Shown piece by piece: positions 8,913 to 16,988 of a stretch of DNA of 64,000 bases. A program made the translations under genes and the position numbers. Positions within the stretch are counted from its first letter, which is position 1. Each line of letters starts with the position of its first letter. This DNA comes from Mesorhizobium wenxiniae (GTDB lineage: Bacteria; Pseudomonadota; Alphaproteobacteria; Rhizobiales; Rhizobiaceae), in contig NZ_NPKH01000023.1 of NCBI RefSeq assembly GCF_002284535.1, forward strand, positions 155,767 through 219,766, read 5' to 3'. The notes beneath the pieces are model-generated. The model did not search any database. It had not been told where the DNA came from and saw only the letters and a program-made list of their open reading frames with translations.

Positions 8913-8955
8913 CAGGATCACCAGCCTCCGGCCGCTTTGGAGCGTCATCAGCCTG

Positions 8956-10359
8956 ATGGCCAAATCGCGCATCCAGTTCATCTGCCAGAATTGCGGTTCG
9001 GTGCATCAGCGCTGGGCCGGCAAATGCGATGCCTGCGGCGAGTGGAATACGCTGGTCGAGGAAGGCACGTCCGGCGGCATCGGCTCGGGTCCGGCCAACA
9101 CCCGCACTGCGCGCAAGGGCCGTGCCGTGGTGCTGACGACTTTGTCCGGCGATATCGAGGATGCGCCGCGCATCGTCTCCGGCATCGGCGAACTCGACCG
9201 CGCCACCGGCGGCGGTTTCGTGCGCGGCTCGGCCCTGCTGGTCGGCGGCGATCCCGGCATCGGCAAGTCGACGCTGCTCACTCAGGCTGCCGCAGCGCTG
9301 GCGTCCAAGGGCCACCGCATCGTCTATGTCTCGGGCGAAGAGGCGGTTGCCCAGATCAGGCTGCGTGCGCAGCGGCTCGGCGTCGCCGATACTCCGGTGG
9401 AGCTTGCCGCCGAAACCAATGTCGAGGACATTCTCGCCACCATCGCCGACGGCAAGCGGCCGGATTTGGTGATTCTGGATTCGATCCAGACCTTGTGGAC
9501 CGACATGGCCGATTCGGCTCCCGGCACCGTCACCCAGGTGCGTGCCGCCGCCCAGGCGATGATCCGCTATGCGAAATCCACGGGTGCGGCGATCGTGCTC
9601 GTCGGTCACGTCACCAAGGAAGGCCAGATCGCCGGGCCGCGCGTCGTCGAGCATATGGTCGACGCAGTGCTCTATTTCGAGGGCGAAGGCGGCCACCACT
9701 ACCGCATCCTGCGCACGGTCAAGAACCGCTTCGGACCGACCGACGAGATCGGCGTCTTCGAAATGTCTGATATGGGCCTGCGCGAGGTCGCCAACCCGTC
9801 CGAACTTTTTCTCGGCGAACGCCACGCGAAAGCGCCGGGCGCCGCGGTTTTCGCCGGCATGGAAGGCACAAGGCCGGTGTTGGTCGAGATCCAGGCGCTG
9901 GTGGCGCCGTCGTCGCTGGGCACGCCGCGCCGCGCCGTCGTCGGTTGGGACGGCGCCCGGCTGTCGATGACCCTCGCCGTTCTCGAAGCTCATTGCGGCG
10001 TCCGCTTTGGCACCCATGACGTCTATCTCAACGTCGCCGGCGGCTACCGTATCTCGGAGCCGGCTGCCGATCTGGCGGTAGCGGCCGCACTGGTTTCCTC
10101 GCTCACCGGTCTTGCCCTTCCCGCCGATTGCGTCTATTTCGGCGAAATCAGCCTTTCGGGCGCCGTGAGGCCGGTTGCGCACGCGCAGCAGCGCCTGAAG
10201 GAAGCCGAAAAGCTGGGTTTTGGAAGCGCGGTTCTGCCCTTGGGCAGCGAGGAACTTGCCGGGGGGATAGGGGCCGGCGCTTTCCAGCCCACCGAGCTTG
10301 CCGATCTCGTGGCGCGCATAGCCGGCGCACGGCGCAGCCGCGCCGACGAGCAAGAGTGA
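8956..10359 (+). CDS. radA: DNA repair protein RadA (Sms)
   Basis: RecA-like ATPase that promotes branch migration during recombinational repair. Zinc finger at residues 9-26 (CQNCG..CDACGEW), Walker A GGDPGIGKSTLL near 95-106, the RadA-specific KNRFG motif in VKNRFGPTDE, and a C-terminal Lon-protease-like domain (about 285-450, AGGYRISEPAADLAVAAAL). 467 residues, typical. I start at ATG 8956, which gives the conserved MAKSRIQFICQNCG; the in-frame extension upstream lies in the repeat. Followed by cvpA 27 bases downstream, a common arrangement in this group. Confidence 0.95.
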   Translation: MAKSRIQFICQNCGSVHQRWAGKCDACGEWNTLVEEGTSGGIGSGPANTRTARKGRAVVLTTLSGDIEDAPRIVSGIGELDRATGGGFVRGSALLVGGDPGIGKSTLLTQAAAALASKGHRIVYVSGEEAVAQIRLRAQRLGVADTPVELAAETNVEDILATIADGKRPDLVILDSIQTLWTDMADSAPGTVTQVRAAAQAMIRYAKSTGAAIVLVGHVTKEGQIAGPRVVEHMVDAVLYFEGEGGHHYRILRTVKNRFGPTDEIGVFEMSDMGLREVANPSELFLGERHAKAPGAAVFAGMEGTRPVLVEIQALVAPSSLGTPRRAVVGWDGARLSMTLAVLEAHCGVRFGTHDVYLNVAGGYRISEPAADLAVAAALVSSLTGLALPADCVYFGEISLSGAVRPVAHAQQRLKEAEKLGFGSAVLPLGSEELAGGIGAGAFQPTELADLVARIAGARRSRADEQE

Positions 10360-10386
10360 CGCGGCTCATGAAGTGGGGCAAAAGAC

Positions 10387-11055
10387 ATGCCGATTACGCT
10401 GCTTGACGGAATTCTCGTCGGCTTCACCTTGGTCTCGGCGATGCTCGCCATGGTTCGCGGCTTTTCGCGCGAGATCCTTTCCGTCGTCTCCTGGATAGCG
10501 GCGGCGGCTGCGGCGTTCTTCTTCTACCAACCGGTCCTGCCTTACGTTCAGCCCTATGTCGACAATGAGAAGATTGCCATGGTGGTGGCCGCCGGCATCG
10601 TCTTCATTGTCGCGCTGATTGTCGTCTCCGTCATCACCATGAAACTCGCCGACTGGATCATCGATTCCAGGGTCGGCGCGCTCGACCGCACGCTCGGTTT
10701 CCTCTATGGGGCGGCGCGCGGCATCCTGGTCGTCGCGGTGGCCCTGCTGTTCTTCAACTGGCTGGCCGGCCCCAAGGCTCCGGGCTGGGTCGCAAACGCC
10801 AAGTCGCGGCCGCTGCTCGAATCGATCGGCGCCAAGCTCGAAAGCCTGCTGCCCGAGGATCCGGAGAACGCGATCCTCAACAGGCTCAATCCGAATCAGC
10901 CGGCACCCCAGATCGGAGCCGAGACGCCTCCGGCGGCCGACGCGCCGGCGGCGGACGCACCGGCAGCCGGCGACGATGCTCCGGCGCTCGACGGGAGCGC
11001 GACCGACGCGCCACCGGCCGACAATGCACCGGCCAATCCGGCGCCGGCAAACTGA
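10387..11055 (+). CDS. cvpA: CvpA family inner-membrane protein
   Basis: CvpA (colicin V production) family protein. Four transmembrane helices span about residues 5-125 (PITLLDGILVGFTLVSAMLA; the conserved VRGFSREILSVVSWIAA; AARGILVVAVALLFFNW). The last 55 residues are a low-complexity Ala/Pro/Asp tail. The role outside enterobacteria is not clear; it often lies before purF, as here (78 bases), which is why E. coli cvpA was once linked to purine synthesis. 222 residues. Confidence 0.9.
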   Translation: MPITLLDGILVGFTLVSAMLAMVRGFSREILSVVSWIAAAAAAFFFYQPVLPYVQPYVDNEKIAMVVAAGIVFIVALIVVSVITMKLADWIIDSRVGALDRTLGFLYGAARGILVVAVALLFFNWLAGPKAPGWVANAKSRPLLESIGAKLESLLPEDPENAILNRLNPNQPAPQIGAETPPAADAPAADAPAAGDDAPALDGSATDAPPADNAPANPAPAN

Positions 11056-11083
11056 CGATCATGTGAAAGCCGCAAACTCTACG

Positions 11084-11112
11084 TTGCTCTCGGGCAGTCA
11101 TCACACTATATA
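11084..11112 (+). promoter_or_regulatory. Probable sigma-70 promoter of purF
   Basis: TTGCTC (11084-11089), exactly 17 bases, then TATATA (11107-11112), with GGAG at 11124-11127 ahead of the ATG at 11134. This suggests purF has its own promoter with a very short leader, in addition to read-through from cvpA. Confidence 0.5.
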
Positions 11113-11133
11113 GCGACTTTAGCGGAGCTGAAG

Positions 11134-12603
11134 ATGGCAGACGCAGACGACGTGCTTTCCGCCGAAGCTGACGATCATTTCCATGACGAATGCGGTGTCT
11201 TCGGTATTTTTGGCCGGCAGGACGCCGCGGCTATCGTCACGCTCGGCCTGCATGCGTTGCAGCATCGCGGCCAGGAAGCGGCCGGTATCGTTTCCTATGA
11301 CGGCACCCAGTTCCATGTCGAACATCATGTCGGCCTGATCGGCGACACCTTCACCAAGCAGCGCGTCATCGACAGCCTGCAAGGCAACCGCGCGATCGGC
11401 CACACGCGCTACGCCACCACAGGCGGCGCCGGCCAGCGCAACATCCAGCCGTTTTTCGCCGAGCTCGCCGACGGCGGCTTCGCCGTCGCCCACAACGGCA
11501 ACCTCACCAACGCCATGACGGTGCAGCGCGCGCTGCAGAAACAAGGCGCGATCTTCTCGTCGACCTCCGACACCGAGACGCTGCTGCATCTGGTCGCCAC
11601 CAGCAGGGAACGCGATCTCAACTCGCGCTTCATCGATGCGGTGCGCCAGGTCGAAGGCGCCTTCTCGCTGGTGGCGATGACTTCCAAGAAGATGATCGGT
11701 TGCCGTGATCCGCTCGGCATTCGCCCGCTGGTGCTCGGCGATCTCGACGGCGCCTGGATCCTGGCTTCCGAAACCTGCGCGCTCGACATCATCGGCGCCC
11801 GTTTCGTGCGCGACCTGAAGCCCGGCGAGATGGTCGTCGTCACCACAAAGGGCATCGAGAGCCTGTTTCCGTTCGAGCCGCAGAAGACCCGCTTCTGCAT
11901 CTTCGAATATGTTTATTTCGCACGCCCGGATTCATCGGTCGAAGGCCGCAACGTCTACGAGGTGCGCAAGCGCATCGGCGCGGAGCTGGCGCTGGAAAGC
12001 CCAGTCGATGCCGACATCGTCGTGCCGGTGCCGGACAGCGGCACCCCGGCGGCGATCGGCTTTTCGCAGGCCGCGGGCATCCCGTTCGAGCTCGGCATTA
12101 TCCGCAATCACTATGTTGGCCGCACCTTCATCCAGCCTGGCGATTCGATCCGCCACATGGGTGTCAAGCTCAAGCACAACGCCAACCGCCGCATGATCGA
12201 AGGCAAGCGCGTGGTGCTGGTCGACGATTCGATCGTGCGCGGCACCACCAGCCAGAAGATCGTGCAGATGGTGCGCGATGCCGGCGCCAAGGAAGTGCAC
12301 ATGCGCATCGCCTCGCCGCCGACGCGAGCCTCCTGCTTCTACGGCGTCGACACGCCGGAAAAGTCAAAGCTGCTGGCGTCGCGCATGTCGGTGGAAGAGA
12401 TGGCCGAGTTTATCCGCGTCGATTCGCTTGGATTCCTGTCGATCGACGGGCTTTACCGCGCCGTCGGCGAGGCCGGTCGCGACAATGAGCAGCCGCAATT
12501 CTGCGACGCCTGCTTCACCGGGCAATATCCGACCCGACTCGCCGACTTCGAAGGTTCGGACAATGTGCGCACGCTGTCGCTGCTGGCGGCGGGCGGGGCG
12601 TAA
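11134..12603 (+). CDS. purF: Amidophosphoribosyltransferase
   Basis: First committed step of purine synthesis: PRPP and glutamine give 5-phosphoribosylamine. The N-terminal Ntn glutaminase would mature by removing 19 residues to expose Cys20 (HDE/CGVFGIFG); GHTRYATTGG follows. The C-terminal PRTase domain has the PRPP loop VVLVDDSIVRGTTS. Cysteines at 255, 401, 457 and 460 (RFCIFEY, SCFYGV, FCDACF) fit the four-ligand Fe-S pattern of the Bacillus-type enzyme, so an O2-sensitive cluster is likely. 489 residues; precedes an SDR gene by 111 bases. Confidence 0.96.
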   Translation: MADADDVLSAEADDHFHDECGVFGIFGRQDAAAIVTLGLHALQHRGQEAAGIVSYDGTQFHVEHHVGLIGDTFTKQRVIDSLQGNRAIGHTRYATTGGAGQRNIQPFFAELADGGFAVAHNGNLTNAMTVQRALQKQGAIFSSTSDTETLLHLVATSRERDLNSRFIDAVRQVEGAFSLVAMTSKKMIGCRDPLGIRPLVLGDLDGAWILASETCALDIIGARFVRDLKPGEMVVVTTKGIESLFPFEPQKTRFCIFEYVYFARPDSSVEGRNVYEVRKRIGAELALESPVDADIVVPVPDSGTPAAIGFSQAAGIPFELGIIRNHYVGRTFIQPGDSIRHMGVKLKHNANRRMIEGKRVVLVDDSIVRGTTSQKIVQMVRDAGAKEVHMRIASPPTRASCFYGVDTPEKSKLLASRMSVEEMAEFIRVDSLGFLSIDGLYRAVGEAGRDNEQPQFCDACFTGQYPTRLADFEGSDNVRTLSLLAAGGA

Positions 12604-12662
12604 GTCTTGCTGGGACCCGCGAATTTCGCCGGTTTGCAAATTTCGTCGCGATTGCTGTGTCG

Positions 12663-12687
12663 CGCCCCTCTGTCCTGCCGGACATCG
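12663..12687. repeat. Fragment of family D palindromic element
   Basis: CGCCCCTCTGTCCTGCCGG followed by ACATCG reproduces one arm of the element at 8750-8912. Only the arm is present, in the purF-SDR gap. Confidence 0.55.
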
Positions 12688-12714
12688 TAGAGCGCTAACC
12701 TTCGGAGCTGCCCG

Positions 12715-13461
12715 GTGACCCCTGCCCTCGACCTTTCCGGCCGCGTCGCGGTCGTCACCGGTGCCTCGCGCGGCATCGGCTACTTCATCGCCCTGGAACT
12801 TGCCGCCGCTGGAGCGCATGTCATCGCGGTTGCCCGCACCGTCGGCGGACTGGAGGAACTCGACGACCAGATCAAGGCAATGGGCGGACAAGCCACCCTT
12901 GTGCCGCTCGACCTCGCCGACATGGCCGGCATCGACCGGCTGGGCGGCGCCATCCACGAGCGCTGGGGCAAGCTCGACGTCCTGGTCGCCAATGCGGCGG
13001 TGCTCGGCGTCATCTCGCCGATCGGTCATGTCGAGGCCAAGACCTTCGAAAGGGTGATGACCATCAACGTCACCTCGACATGGCGACTGATCCGCTCGGT
13101 CGATCCGTTGCTCAGGCTCTCCGATGCCGGCCGCGCCATCGTGCTTTCCTCCAACGCCGCCCATTCGGCGCGAGCCTTCTGGGCGCCCTATGCGGCGTCG
13201 AAGGCGGCGGTCGAGACCATGATGCGTTCCTGGGCGCATGAGACCGAAAACTTGGCCCTCAGGGTCAATGCCGCCGACCCCGGCGCCACCCGCACCGCCA
13301 TGCGGGCGCAGGCAGTGCCCGGCGAGGACCCGGAAACGCTGCCGCATCCCCAGGAGATCGCCAAACGCATCCTGCCGCTGGCCAGCCCTGCGCTTAGGGA
13401 AACCGGGCTGATCTTCCAGGCCAAGCACAACCGCTTTGTTGCCTACCGGCAGCCGGAGTAG
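12715..13461 (+). CDS. SDR family NAD(P)-dependent oxidoreductase
   Basis: Classical short-chain dehydrogenase/reductase: TGASRGIGYF is the nucleotide-binding loop (residues about 16-25), VANAAVLG the NNAG-type motif, LSSNAAHSARAFWAPYAASK supplies the catalytic Ser, Tyr and Lys. 248 residues, a full-length single-domain enzyme. Substrate unknown. GTG start at 12715 with GGAGCTGCCC upstream; no ATG is suitable. It follows purF at 111 bases and may be expressed with it; rhizobial genomes often keep an SDR directly after purF. Confidence 0.88.
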   Translation: MTPALDLSGRVAVVTGASRGIGYFIALELAAAGAHVIAVARTVGGLEELDDQIKAMGGQATLVPLDLADMAGIDRLGGAIHERWGKLDVLVANAAVLGVISPIGHVEAKTFERVMTINVTSTWRLIRSVDPLLRLSDAGRAIVLSSNAAHSARAFWAPYAASKAAVETMMRSWAHETENLALRVNAADPGATRTAMRAQAVPGEDPETLPHPQEIAKRILPLASPALRETGLIFQAKHNRFVAYRQPE

Positions 13462-13542
13462 ACGCATCGCGCAATTTGGCGGAAGAATTGCACCGCCACC
13501 GACGTTGTTGGAATGCCAAACGTTCGCAAACGGAGGACCACC

Positions 13543-14172
13543 ATGCGCAAACTGCTTCTCGTCACCGCCGCTGCATCGCTAGCAGCCATCGGCGTTGCAT
13601 CCTCGCAGGATGCGACAATGAGCTTCTTCGTCACCAGCGTCGGCTCCGGCAAGGGAGCAGATCTCGGCGGCCTTGCGGGTGCCGATGCGCATTGCGGGTC
13701 GCTGGCCGAAGCGGCCGGCATTACCGGTAAAACATGGCGCGCCTATCTCTCGACCAGCGACACCGACGCACGCGATCGCATCGGCAAGGGACCGTGGTTC
13801 AACGCCAAGGGCGTCAAGATCGCCGACGATATCGCTTCGCTGCATAGCGATGCCAACGCCATCACCAAGCAGACGGCGCTCGACGAAAAGGGTGGAGTGG
13901 TCAACGGCCGCGGCGATAAGCCCAACCGGCACGACGTGCTGACCGGCTCCAATCCGGACGGCACGAAAATCGCCGACCAAACCTGCGGCGACTGGACGCT
14001 CAGCGGAGCAGAAGGTGCGGCAATGACGGGCCATCACGACCGCATGGGTCTCGACGATTCGGCCGCCGCCAAATCGTGGAATTCCTCGCACGCTTCACGC
14101 GGCGGGTGCAGTCAGGAGGCGCTGAGGAGCACCGGCGGCGACGGCCTGTTCTACTGCTTTGCCGTGAACTGA
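13543..14172 (+). CDS. Secreted lectin-like protein
   Basis: 209 residues with a clear Sec signal peptide (MRKLLLVTAAASLAAIGVAS, cleavage near residue 21). The mature part contains GLAGADAHCGSLAEAAG, TWRAYLST, GPWFNAKG, CGDWTL and a final FYCFAV with paired cysteines, which resembles the C-type-lectin-fold/endostatin-like domain proteins annotated as lectins in rhizobia. Ligand and role unknown; periplasmic or extracellular. Start chosen at ATG 13543 for its GGAGGACC ribosome binding site; ten in-frame codons upstream are possible but would bury the signal peptide. Stand-alone gene. Confidence 0.75.
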   Translation: MRKLLLVTAAASLAAIGVASSQDATMSFFVTSVGSGKGADLGGLAGADAHCGSLAEAAGITGKTWRAYLSTSDTDARDRIGKGPWFNAKGVKIADDIASLHSDANAITKQTALDEKGGVVNGRGDKPNRHDVLTGSNPDGTKIADQTCGDWTLSGAEGAAMTGHHDRMGLDDSAAAKSWNSSHASRGGCSQEALRSTGGDGLFYCFAVN

Positions 14173-14295
14173 GCTGTTCCAACAAACACAGGACATCGCA
14201 CGGCTGTGATGCGAACCACCGCCCCGGCCGCGCTTTCGCCGATCGCCCGGAGTTGATAGGATCGCCCGACTGCCACAATAAGCGAGGAAATTTCC

Positions 14296-14499
14296 ATGGC
14301 TTCGAGCGTAGCGTTGGTCTGGTATCTGGTGATTGCCGGTCCGCAAGGCGGCATGGTGGTGCTGCCCAGCACGTTCGACACCCGCGAACAGTGCACCTCC
14401 GCCATCACCGAATATCAGAAGCAGCCGACGCCGGCCGGCTGGTCGGTGCAGTGTGTGCCGAGCGCCTCGCCGTTCGCCGACGAGGGCGAAAGTGAGTAG
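14296..14499 (+). CDS. Small hypothetical protein
   Basis: 67 residues. A hydrophobic N-terminus (SSVALVWYLVIAGPQGGMVVL) is followed by a region with two cysteines (EQCTSAI, VQCVPSA), which suggests a small exported or membrane-associated protein. GAGGAAA precedes the ATG by about 6 bases. Converges with the OsmC gene 15 bases away. Function unknown. Confidence 0.55.
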   Translation: MASSVALVWYLVIAGPQGGMVVLPSTFDTREQCTSAITEYQKQPTPAGWSVQCVPSASPFADEGESE

Positions 14500-14514
14500 C
14501 CGGCGGCGCGCGTT

Positions 14515-15021
14515 TCAGCACTTCGCACTGACCGTCAGTTCCGGCCTGGTATTGATGGTCTGAAACACCACGCAGTAGCGTTCGGTCAGCTTGAGCAACG
14601 AGTCGACGCGCTCTTGTGGCTCGTCGGTGTCGAGGCCGAAATTCAGCCGGATGGCGCGGAAGCCGACCGGCGCATCTCTTGCCACACCTAAGGTGCCGCG
14701 AAAATCGAGATCGCCTTCGGCCTCCACCGTGGCGGCGCCGAGCTTGAACTCCAGCGCCGTTGCCACTGCCTTCAGCGTCACGCCGGCGCAAGCGACCAGC
14801 GCCTCCAGCAGCATGTCGCCCGAGCACAATTCGAGCCCCGAACCGCCGGTAGCCGGATGCAGACCGGCAACGGCGAGCGCCCTGCCCGTCTCGACCTTAC
14901 AGGCGATCGACTGGTCGTCGATCGAGCCTTTGGCCCGAAGCGTGATCAGCGCGCGCGATGCGTCATCGCGATAGGCCTCCTTGAGCGGCGCCTGCATGGC
15001 CTTCAGTCCGGTGGCGTCCAT
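14515..15021 (-). CDS. OsmC family protein
   Basis: OsmC/Ohr superfamily, thiol-dependent peroxidases or related proteins. 168 residues; the family helix with its cysteine is seen in GDMLLEALVACAGVTLKAVA (second half), and RLNFGLDTDEP and LLKLTERYCVVFQTI are the usual C-terminal elements with the second cysteine (YCVV). It acts in the cytoplasm on organic hydroperoxides in characterised members; the exact subfamily is unclear. ATG at 15021 preceded by AAAGGA. Probably monocistronic. Confidence 0.82.
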   Translation of the reverse strand: MDATGLKAMQAPLKEAYRDDASRALITLRAKGSIDDQSIACKVETGRALAVAGLHPATGGSGLELCSGDMLLEALVACAGVTLKAVATALEFKLGAATVEAEGDLDFRGTLGVARDAPVGFRAIRLNFGLDTDEPQERVDSLLKLTERYCVVFQTINTRPELTVSAKC

Positions 15022-15764
15022 CTCGAATCCTTTCGACCGTCATTTTCATCGCTCGTCACGATACTCGAATGGAACCGGTACGGGCTAAACCTCGATTTCA
15101 CGACATTTGGATCGGAGTGACAAGCTGTCCAGACATTGCTGCGTCGTCAGACCTGATGACTTCATGCGACCTGGGGGCGCCCACGCGATGACGCCGTCCG
15201 TCCGAGCCCGTACCTCGGGTGAGGCCAGGCACATGGCGACGGCCTCGTAGCCGAGAGTGCCGGGGTACAGGGCAACGTGCGTTGGCGGGCTGTGATTGGC
15301 GGGCAGAGGATGGCACGCGCCTGCGCGATAATGGCCGACACACCGAGCCGGCCGGCGGCTTCGGAAGCGTTCAGGAACTGGGCGGAAGAGCCCATGAATC
15401 ACCTTGTTGCTTTTGACCGCCTTTCTATCGGGGCTGACTCAGGGGCCGAGTCAATAGTGATGTTCACGGCGTGCTCCGCAGGGAGCTTGCGATGGTCACT
15501 TCGTATCGAACTGACGTATCGGCTTGATGAGATGAATCGAGTTGCGCAACTAAGTCCTGTTCAGCCGCATCGGCCGGACGGGATACCCAGCTGCCAACCC
15601 TGCCCTAACGCAAGCCCACCGCTGGCGTAGCGCCGCGCAGGGTTTCGCCCGTGTAGCGTACGCCGTGGCCCTGATCGTCGCGGCCGCCGTGCTGATCATC
15701 GGCAACGATGCGGCAACCACTGCTGACGGTAGGGTGTCAGGACAAGGCAGCATAGTCTGGCGAA
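15022..15764. other. 743-base stretch without an intact gene; decayed remnants
   Basis: No full-length gene. On the minus strand from 15395 downward, a frame starts MGSSAQFLNASEAAGRLGVS, which resembles the helix-turn-helix start of a MerR-type regulator, and then turns to nonsense. A second minus frame (15085-15402) contains GTLGYEAVAMCLASPEV and looks like another fragment. On the plus strand, 15605-15765 is open and encodes a hydrophobic segment (VAYAVALIVAAAVLIIG). I read the region as decayed coding DNA; the parent genes are not identified. Confidence 0.4.
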
Positions 15765-16697
15765 ATGACGGGATTCCTAAGCATGCCAGGCACCACCGAC
15801 ACCGCCGCCGAGCGCACCCTTGGCATCATCCTGGTTTCGGCGTCGGCGGCAGTGTTCGGCCTCACCGGCGTGTTGACCAAGTCGATCCATGCCGACCCGC
15901 TGACCATCACCTGCTGGCGCGGCTTTGTCGGCTCGATCCTGATCACCCTCTATGTGCTTTGGCGGCGCCGCCGCTCCGGCAGGCGTGAAAGCCTGCGCCT
16001 CGGCTGGCGCGGCTGGCTGTTGGCGGTCGAGGGCGCGCTCGCCAGCATCGCCTTCATCTCGGCGTTCAAGTTCACCTTCGTCGCCAATGTCGCGATCATC
16101 TACGCCACCGCACCCTTTGTCACCGCGCTGCTTGCCTTCGTGCTGGTTCGTGAGCGCTTCCGGCTGCAGACGCTTGCCGCCGCCGCCGTGTCGCTCTGCG
16201 GTGTGGCGATCATGGTCTGGTCCGGCTTCGGCACCGGCCATCTGTTCGGCGACGGGCTGGCGCTGCTGATGACAATCGGCAGCGCGCTCTACATGATCAT
16301 GGTGCGCGCTTTCCGCGACACGCCTGTGGTGTGGGCCGGGGCAGTGTCGGCATTCCTTTTGTTCGTGCTCGGCTGGTTCGTCACCGATCCATTGGCGGTC
16401 TCAGCCAGAGACGCAGCGCTGCTCGTCGCCTTCGGCATGTCGTTCGCGCTGGCCTCTATTCTGTGGACGGAGGGCGCGAGGCTCATCCCGGCCGCCGAAT
16501 CCGGCCTGCTGGGCTCGGCTGAGGTACCGTTCGCGATCCTGTTCGCCTTCGCGTTCCTGGCCGAGGTCCCGCCTGCCGCCAGCATGATCGGCGGTGCCAT
16601 CGTGCTCTGCGCGGTGTTCGCCCATGCCGGGCGCGACTGGCAGGCGGCGAGGCAGCGTTCTGCGGGTGAAAAATCTGCCCCTGAAATAAATTTATAA
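15765..16697 (+). CDS. EamA/DMT family transporter
   Basis: Drug/metabolite transporter superfamily with ten predicted transmembrane helices in two EamA repeats (about residues 18-150 and 168-295). Features: ITCWRGFVGSILI, IAFISAFKFTFVANVAIIYATAPFVTALLAF in helices 3-4, and AESGLLGSAEVPFAILFAFAFL in the second repeat. Probably exports a small metabolite; substrate unknown. 310 residues. ATG at 15765; an ATG at 15783 is an alternative. Upstream is decayed DNA, downstream a candidate small RNA. Confidence 0.85.
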   Translation: MTGFLSMPGTTDTAAERTLGIILVSASAAVFGLTGVLTKSIHADPLTITCWRGFVGSILITLYVLWRRRRSGRRESLRLGWRGWLLAVEGALASIAFISAFKFTFVANVAIIYATAPFVTALLAFVLVRERFRLQTLAAAAVSLCGVAIMVWSGFGTGHLFGDGLALLMTIGSALYMIMVRAFRDTPVVWAGAVSAFLLFVLGWFVTDPLAVSARDAALLVAFGMSFALASILWTEGARLIPAAESGLLGSAEVPFAILFAFAFLAEVPPAASMIGGAIVLCAVFAHAGRDWQAARQRSAGEKSAPEINL

Positions 16698-16724
16698 AGT
16701 CATGGAACCATCATCGGGTTCAGG

Positions 16725-16810
16725 CATTGTAGGCCGACGGGTCATCCCAAGTCCCCCAAACCCCTCGGCCCGTCTAACCTATAGCCGACCGCAAGGTCGG
16801 CTTTTCTTTT
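16725..16810 (+). ncRNA. Candidate small RNA with intrinsic terminator
   Basis: In the 291-base gap before the aas-like gene, GGCCGACGGG (16732-16741) pairs with CCTCGGCC/CCCGTC (16763-16774), leaving a C-rich loop (CATCCCAAGTCCCCCAAACC) unpaired. This is followed by a terminator hairpin, GCCGACC (16784-16790) with GGTCGGC (16795-16801), and TTTTCTTTT. One hairpin with an exposed C-rich, anti-Shine-Dalgarno-like loop plus a terminator is the layout of several alphaproteobacterial trans-acting sRNAs; the alpha-r8/MmgR (suhB) family is a possible match from memory. The 5' end is a guess. Confidence 0.5.
16784..16810 (+). terminator. Intrinsic terminator of candidate sRNA or EamA gene
   Basis: GCCGACC-GCAA-GGTCGGC stem-loop with a TTTTCTTTT tail. 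It lies 87 bases after the EamA stop and could end either that transcript or an independent small RNA. Confidence 0.75.
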
Positions 16811-16988
16811 GCGAGAGTTCTTTTGGTACGACGGAAGAGAGATCCTCACTGAAACGGCTCGGCCAGATCTTGCGGCTCTAGTACCGCCAAAGATACCTCC
16901 GCATTGACGTTGAGCCCACTTCGTCTAGGTTCTCATCGAAGCGGTCAGAAAGAGCCGCGACGTGAAAATCTGTTGGGAGAGACGCGGC

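Noticed and set aside
8875..8955. Possible 27-codon extension of RadA
   Set aside because: It comes from the palindromic element at 8750-8912; the family N-terminus MAKSRIQFICQNCG starts at 8956.
13743..13964. Minus-strand frame opposite the lectin-like gene
   Set aside because: No signal, motif or ribosome binding site, while the plus-strand gene has a signal peptide and strong ribosome binding site.
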